Positions 58,331-64,000 of a stretch of DNA of 64,000 nucleotides are shown here, piece by piece (position 1 is the first letter of the stretch; the number at the start of each line of letters is the position of its first letter). A program made the translations under genes and the position numbers. The stretch is taken from positions 521,105,229 to 521,169,228 of the forward strand of contig CM022302.1 of NCBI GenBank assembly GCA_011799875.1, in the 5' to 3' direction. The notes under the pieces are model-generated. The model was not told where the DNA came from. It made no database searches and saw nothing but the letters and a program-made list of their open reading frames with translations. Origin of the DNA: Thinopyrum elongatum (Eukaryota; Streptophyta; Magnoliopsida; Poales; Poaceae).

Positions 58331-59505
58331 CTATAGGTGGACAGGTGTGATCCTTGCCCCACCTTTCGCCACACTTAAAGCAAAGGCCTCGAGCGCGTCT
58401 AAATGTGCGCAGTGCTGAAATCTTGCTGCTATCTGATCCTGAACTTGCTCGTGCTGCATCTGTACCTCGGTGATCTTCAGACTACGATAGGTGCCAATGG
58501 CCTCAGGTTGCTCACTGGAAGACTTGGTGTCCTGGTTGTCACCCAGCACGACGAGGATGGACGACTGGGCATGGAGCTCATGGAGAGCTCGCCATCCGCA
58601 ACTTCTTCTTGGAGCAGAGCCAATGAACACGCCGTGTTGAGGTCCATCGGTTGTTGAATGAGCACCACCGCCCGTATGTCCGCCCGTGGTCCCTCGATGA
58701 ATTGTGTCAAGAAAAAAAATAAGGGTGCATCAATTCAGAGTAAGAGATCATATGATTCATCAAAGTCTCAAAACACTCAATGAAATCGGCGACTGAATTA
58801 GTCTGACGGATAGCATAGGATTGCCTAATGAGTAATTGGTGCTTATTGTGCCCGAATTGTGTGCACAACAGGGCTGTGAACGATTCCCAGGCAAGACCCG
58901 CGATCTTGCGCCGAACTGACTGCAACCAAATTGCAGAAGGACCGGAGAAATTCAAATTTGCCATTGGAACCCAGTACGATTCATTGACAGCAAACATCTG
59001 AAAATACTGCTCTGCCAAAGTTTTTCAGAGTTGGAGATTTTCTCCTGCGAAGACATGAAATGTCATAGGCGGTGGGGCTTGACCCATGGACGCTAGCATT
59101 TGCGAAGATAGGGGGTGGCTGTTGGGATGGGATTATGGTCATACCTGTGACCTGGGAAGTCGCCGGGGGCGCTTCGGTCCCCGACGAGGATCCCCCGGGT
59201 TGCAGAGATGCGCCATGGCTTTGTTGCCCTTGGATCTCGCATGCACCCATGGGATTAGGTGCAGGCGGCGACAATTCGATGGATGGGGAAGTCAACGACG
59301 ATGCAGCCTGAAGAGCAGCGACGGAGTTCTCCAGTTGCGCAAACCGCGCTTTGAACTCTGGCTTCCATGTGATGAGGGAGTCGATCCGTGCCGTCTGCGT
59401 CGCCAGAGCCTGGAGGGTCGCGTTGTTGTCGCCGTCTTGCTTGTTGGTGTGAGCTGTGGCTTCATCGCTCATGTTGTCGAGGTTGGCCTTCAGCACGGGA
59501 TCCAT
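58331..59505 (-). pseudogene. Gypsy (Reina-like) gag, frameshifted
   Basis: Starts MDPVLKANLDNMSDEATAH (ATG at 59505), continues with a coiled-coil-like RIDSLITWKPEFKARFAQLE, a Pro-rich stretch, and after frameshifts the capsid segment MANLNFSGPSAIWLQSVRRK and SVADFIECFETLMNHM. The zinc-knuckle region is not readable. It reads continuously into the protease region on the same strand, so this is one decayed gag-pol. Confidence 0.65.
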
Positions 59506-59617
59506 GGTGGCGATGAGGTGGTCGCGCGCCTGCTTCTAGCTACGGGTTTCCAGATCGATGACGGCGGTGGTGGACAGTGGAGGTGGGCGGCGACGGCGAA
59601 GGGTGGTAGGTGGCTTA

Positions 59618-59627
59618 TCTGATACCA
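59618..59627 (-). other. Primer-binding site (initiator-Met tRNA type) of the Reina-like element
   Basis: The minus strand reads TGGTATCAGA just inside the LTR end TCCCTAACA. This is the ordinary short form, unlike the extended form in the Tekay array. Confidence 0.65.
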
Positions 59628-59630
59628 CGA

Positions 59631-60100
59631 TGTTAGGGACTCGATCTATTTCACTCTCTGATTCAAGAGATTACAGCCACGCACACGCAATACACTTTCT
59701 CCGGTGGACTTCAACTTGGACAGAAAGAAAAAGGAAAGTACAGACGAAGCCAGCCGTGCCGTTTGCCGTGATCCAAACCCGGATGGTGCTCCTGCCGATT
59801 GATGCGCCTTATGTATGGTTCTTCCACTCCAGCCCCACGTATAGACGGTTGGGGTGCTTGATCTGATGTGGCCTAGCGATGACGCGACCTTGCCCCTGAT
59901 TGGTTGCCACAGTTGGTTCTGCTGCCAGCGTGTTCCCTCTTGCTGTCGCAACAGTCGATTCCGTCGCTGCCTTGGCTGTGTTCCTGACGGTCTTCGCAGC
60001 TTCTGTAGCTGGGACGCTGACACGCGGGGGATGGCACAAGCGCCCTGCGAGCCCAGTGCCCATTCTTCATGGGGACGAGCCACACCAGCGCGCTGCCTGC
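59631..60100 (-). repeat. 5' LTR of the Reina-like element (outer limit uncertain)
   Basis: The inner end TGTTAGGGACTCG (complement of ...CGAGTCCCTAACA) is clear next to the PBS. The outer end lies near 60100, where a different repeat starts, and a clean CA/TG terminus could not be fixed. Short open frames inside are chance. Confidence 0.5.
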
Positions 60101-60573
60101 TACTTCTTGAGCTTGCGTTGGTTTTTCCCTTGAAGAGGAAAGGGTGATGCAGCAAAGTAGAGATAAGTATTTCCCTCAGTTTGAGAACCAATGTATCAAT
60201 CCAGTAGGAGGTACAAGCAAGTCTCCAATCTATGCACCTGCACAAACAATCAAACACTTGCACCCAACGCGATAAAGGGGTTGTCAATCCCTTCACGGTC
60301 ACTTGCAAGGATGAGATCTGATAGAGATAGATATAAAAGATTACTAAAACGTAAATCAAAGTAAAAACAAATAAATTGCAGCAAGGTATTTTTGGGTTTT
60401 TTGGTTTATAGATCTGAAAATATATGATGGAAAATAGACCCAGGGGCCATAGGTTTCACTAGAGGCTTCTCTCTTGAAAGAAAACATACGATGGGTGAAC
60501 AAATTACTGTTGAGCAATTGATAGAAAAGCGCAAAGTTATGACGATATCCAAGGCAATGATTATGAATATAGG
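60101..60573 (+). repeat. Fragment of a dispersed Triticeae repeat
   Basis: Contains CTTGAAGAGGAAAGGGTGAT, TTTCCCTCAGTTTGAGAACC, GGGGTTGTCAATCCCTTCAC, GGGGCCATAGGTTTCACTAG and GGTGAACAAATTACTG. I recognise these as parts of a very common Triticeae repeat but cannot assign the family. It is interrupted at 60573 by an LTR. Confidence 0.5.
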
Positions 60574-61066
60574 TGTCGGTGTCAAAACCGGCAGACCTCG
60601 AGGTAGGGGGTCCCGAGCTGTGGATCTCGGATCGATGGTAACAGGGACGAAGGAGACAATGTTTTACCTAGGTTCGGGCCCTCTTGATGGAGGTAAAACC
60701 CTACGTCCTGCTCTTGTTTATATTGATGATGGGGTATCGAGTACAGAGTTTATCTACCTCGAGATCATGAGTTGTGGTCTAAACCCTAATGATATGATGG
60801 ATGTCATAATGATCTTGCATGTCCATATCGACTAGCCTGGCCTCGGCTTATATAATGTACCTGAGACCTAGGATAACAAGAGTCCTAGTCGGCTACGTTG
60901 GTGGAGAGGAGTCCTTGTCTTGATCACCAAGTCTTGTGGAATATTCCTTGTAAGCGGCATGGGCTGCCCGCATTGGCCCATGAGAGAACCGCCATGGGGG
61001 TCCTCAGCCCAATCCAGCTGGTCGGGAGACGACGTGGTGAGTACCCCCTAGTCCAGGACACCGTCA
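60574..61066 (-). repeat. 3' LTR of a Tat-type element, 493 bp
   Basis: On the plus strand it runs TGTCGGTGTCAAAACCGGC to GGACACCGTCA, so the minus-strand LTR is TG...CA with matching TGACGGTGTC/GACACCGACA ends. It includes GTTTTACCTAGGTTCGGGCC and TTATATAATG, typical of grass Tat-type LTRs. Confidence 0.7.
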
Positions 61067-61080
61067 GTAGCCCCCTGAAC
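61067..61080 (-). other. Polypurine tract of the Tat-type element
   Basis: The minus strand reads GTTCAGGGGGCTAC directly before the LTR, establishing 60574-61066 as the 3' LTR and the interior as lying to the right. Confidence 0.7.
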
Positions 61081-64000
61081 CGGTCTTCAAGTTAGGGACG
61101 CTCCTCTATTCTTCTGAACTGTTCTTCATCATCGGTCGTCGGTCTTGAAAACTGGTTCAATAAATCTTCTCATCTTTGATCTTGAGGATCGCCGAAGTGA
61201 ATCCGAAGAGTTTACACGTCGGGTATCCGAGGAGCCCCTTTAAGTTCTCGGCCTTTATCAATGCCTTGTTATTTTTACGCCACACCTCGGGCTCGAAGTT
61301 TTTCCCGTGCGGCGGTGTCCTCTTGCATCCGAGCTCCAACACCGACTGCATCCGAGGTGTCTTTTTGCAGCCGAGCTCCAATGCCGGACTACATCCATGC
61401 TCCAAGGCCGGACTGTATCCAAGCTCCAACGCCGGACTGTATCCGAGCTCCAATGCCAGACTGTATCCGAGCTCCAATGCCGGACTGTATCCGAGGTGTC
61501 ATAGATCACCTTGGCTCAAAAAAGTTGAAGGAGTTCAGCCGAGCTTAATGCCGTAACTGCCCTCTATGGAGCCAGCCACTTGTATCCGAGCTTTATGCCG
61601 GACTGCATCCGAGGTGGTGCACTACCTCGGGCATGGGCTGATTTTTTGTGGATATATTTTTCTTGATTGGTGCAATTTATTCTCTGCCGAGATATATAAC
61701 CAGTAGCCCTCAAGGTGTGTGTCGGCCTAAAATCGGGATGCACCTGAAGGTTAGCATGAAACCGCTGATCCCAGTAGCCCCTGAGACTCAGGTTGATTCG
61801 AGAAATCGACCTGAGGATCAACTCCTAGCTTGGTAGCATACGTAGGAATTGAAACCCGGTGTAATATTTTAGAGGAGATAGTGATCGGCGGACGGGCCTT
61901 GAGAGAGGGTCTCGAGAAGTCACCGTAATATATTAGCATGATGCCGGATAAGTTCCAGATGTCACCTATTGTTGTCCGAAGACGCGTTTTCCCATAGCTC
62001 GGTCAAGCCGAACACTGGGCACTTTGAAATTTTTACATTGAATTGGCAATGCAGTAGCCCCTGAGCCACTGGTCGTGTGGCAACACCAGATCAGGGGATC
62101 GATGTACCCCGTTTATGACTTTTAAGTGAGAAGCGTGAAGCCAGCAGCCCCCGAGCCGTAATTTGGGCAAGGGTGGCCGAATTAAGGATCAATATCCGGA
62201 GTAAATTGATTTTAATCATAATTTATGTGTAATGATTCTATGTATCCAAGTACTTTACATCATTAATGCTCGGATCCACATTATACAAAACTTTGTTGAC
62301 CGACCATCGGCTTCAACCTCCTCGGCCATTAGCCGAGGAGTGTTTATCCTACTTTATAAAGCCTTTATAAGGGCAAAGATTTACGGAAAACAAGGCAATC
62401 CAGCCATACGGTTTTATAAACAAAGGTACACGGAGAGATATGTTATATTACTATTAACGTAGGAAACATCTTCCAAAGAAAATAGTCCCGCTATCGGTTC
62501 CTTTCTTTGGGTTGTCATGCTGACCATGATCATGAAACCTCACCTCTGGTCAATGTGGGAGGAAAATATGGAGGATTTAGTTTGGGGAAAGTTCCCGAAC
62601 TCTATGGTCTAATGAACCGAAATTTTCACTTCCGTCGTTGCCGACCAATTATATCCTTTAAGATGGCTAGCTTTCGGCTTCACCCAGTCTAAGGTACTAA
62701 CCCGGATGACCCGGTAGTAACAATCACAGAGGTGCTCCCTTTACCGCCTAGCCGAACAATCGGGAACGTAGGGGTAAGCATAGGAGCCAGGCAACCTAGC
62801 TTGGCCAAAATCTTAAGTCAAATTGATGCATATTTATGGCGTTATAACGATAATTACGGAAGGCAGCACTCATATATTGAATACAAACGCTGATGATAGA
62901 TATTTTTATTTTGACTCTGTTGCGACCATTTATAATCTGAAAGTGGCCCATCGTCAGCTTCTACCCCTTTGTAGATGCTATGCAGGGTGTTTCCGTACTA
63001 ACAAGACAACCGTTAGCCGACGTCTAGGTGCCCGGAGGCGGTTGTGTTAGCAGAAACAAGGCAATCAGATATGTAGGATTTATAACTTTCACTTAGTCAT
63101 AGGAGCTTAAAGTTGGAAGGCCAGTTACTAGCCCCCGATTAGTGTTCGGCACTGACCGAAGTCTAGCCATTAACACTTCGGCCAATGTTATGAAAGGCCC
63201 ATCGTTTAACACGGGGTAATCGCTATCGATGTATAGTTTGACACCATCATCGGATCGCTGACCAGTTTACGCCCATTGTGACAGTCAGTTTTCGGCTTTC
63301 TCCACTGAGGCGCTTAACCATTCGAGCTGGAAGCACAATCGCAGTGGTTCTCCCTTTGCACACCTAGCCGAACAAAGTGGAACGTAGGAGGTAAGCACGG
63401 GAGCCCAGCAACCCAACTATTGACCGAAGACACAATTCAAAACTGATGCATATAATGCAATATCCGAGAATATTTTGCCGAGGAGTCCATGGAGTACCTT
63501 GGCTTTTGGTGGGTTCGGCTCTAGTCGTAATCCGCATTGATATCGCCGAAGCTTTAAAGGTGTCCGACATCGTACTGTGAGACTTATGCTGGAAACACAC
63601 AAATAGGTTAAAAGTGCCATAAGCATGGAAAACCAAAAACTTTAGTAAAAACTTTAAGTCCGAACTAAATCAAATTTTTTGTGCCAATCCGAAATCGGTC
63701 TTAAATTTTTTTGTGCTTCTCTTGTGCTTTAACATGACACATCCGATCTCTAAACTTCAAGTAGGTCAGCCTTCGGCTTCAACCTCCTTATCTCAAAGGC
63801 GGAGTGCTTCTCCAAGGCCAGTTTAGCGAACTAAACTCAGGCGGCTTTAGAGAGAAGCCAGGCTATCCGGCTATTGACCACACACTCGAGTCGAAAAAGG
63901 AGTGGTAAAAAAAGACTTTGCAATGTCTGAGAAGAAAAACATTCATTATAAAATGGCTCGTATAAATTTAAGAGCCCCCAGTTAACCTATGACAGGAAGT
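61081..64000 (-). repeat. Noncoding 3' region of the Tat-type element, continuing past the window
   Basis: Tat-type elements have long noncoding DNA between pol and the 3' LTR. Here nearly 3 kb shows no gene but iterated GTAGCCCCTGAG (PPT-like on the minus strand), CGGCTTCAACCTCCT (62304, 63775), AGCCGAACAA (62752, 63366) and GCCGAGGAG-type motifs. Pol itself would lie right of the window. Confidence 0.6.
61371..61490. repeat. Five tandem 24-bp units
   Basis: Exactly five 24-bp units of CCGAGCTCCAATGCCGGACT + GTAT type (61371, 61395, 61419, 61443, 61467), one to four changes each. Related single units lie at about 61329 and 61586. As the unit is a multiple of three, frames on both strands stay open through it. 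Confidence 0.85.

Noticed and set aside
59646..60359. 237-codon minus-strand open frame
   Set aside because: It spans the Reina-like LTR and an adjoining repeat, with low-complexity composition and no domain.
60491..60835. 114-codon open frame
   Set aside because: It crosses the junction between a dispersed repeat and a Tat-type LTR, so it cannot be a single gene.

Overview
This window is an intergenic block of a large grass genome. I see no convincing host gene. The retrotransposon families and their layout fit the Triticeae (wheat, barley, rye and relatives): long-LTR Tekay-type chromoviruses, Athila-type Gypsy elements whose LTRs begin TGATACRTCC, CACTA transposons and Tat-type elements. 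The genus is an inference.

The core is a nest at about 20.4-60.1 kb. A minus-strand Athila-type element has its 3' LTR at 21518-22997, its 3' region and pol at 22998-27721, and its pol/protease part at 44663-45694. Its reverse transcriptase gene is interrupted by an array of a Tekay-type chromovirus: four LTRs of about 3.5 kb (27727-31186, 32120-35642, 36588-40124, 41070-44662) alternating with three short internal remnants. One pair of GGATA target-site duplications bounds the whole array. Each remnant is only a primer-binding site fused to the 3' end of pol (second half of the integrase, then the chromodomain). The primer-binding site is unusual: about 40 nt match the whole 3' half of plant initiator-Met tRNA, stopping at the anticodon exactly where the integrase sequence begins.

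To the right (45700-55200) lies a plus-strand Athila-type element inserted into the minus-strand one. Its LTR is split by a 5.8-kb CACTA transposon (45878-51682, TSD ATT). A tRNA-Asp primer-binding site, a long gag-protease ORF (53124-54839) and a truncated RT follow. Next come a Tat-type gag fragment (55205-57080), the 5' half of a third Gypsy element on the minus strand (57080-60100; a related integrase half lies at 20357-21517), a dispersed Triticeae repeat (60100-60573), and the 3' LTR and long noncoding 3' region of another Tat-type element (60574-64000).

The first 20.4 kb is mostly a second, indel-ridden version of the same locus. 1-10276 parallels about 36.06-46.5 kb and 10552-20356 parallels about 22.85-32.2 kb, including both junctions of the GGATA insertion. 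Single-base indels are dense up to about 32 kb and rare after it. I read this as unpolished or falsely duplicated assembly, not real decay, so reading frames before 32 kb should not be trusted.

Nothing here works together as a pathway. The interest lies in retroelement mechanism: an over-copied tRNA primer, a deletion that may stem from it, LTR-array growth and nested insertion.
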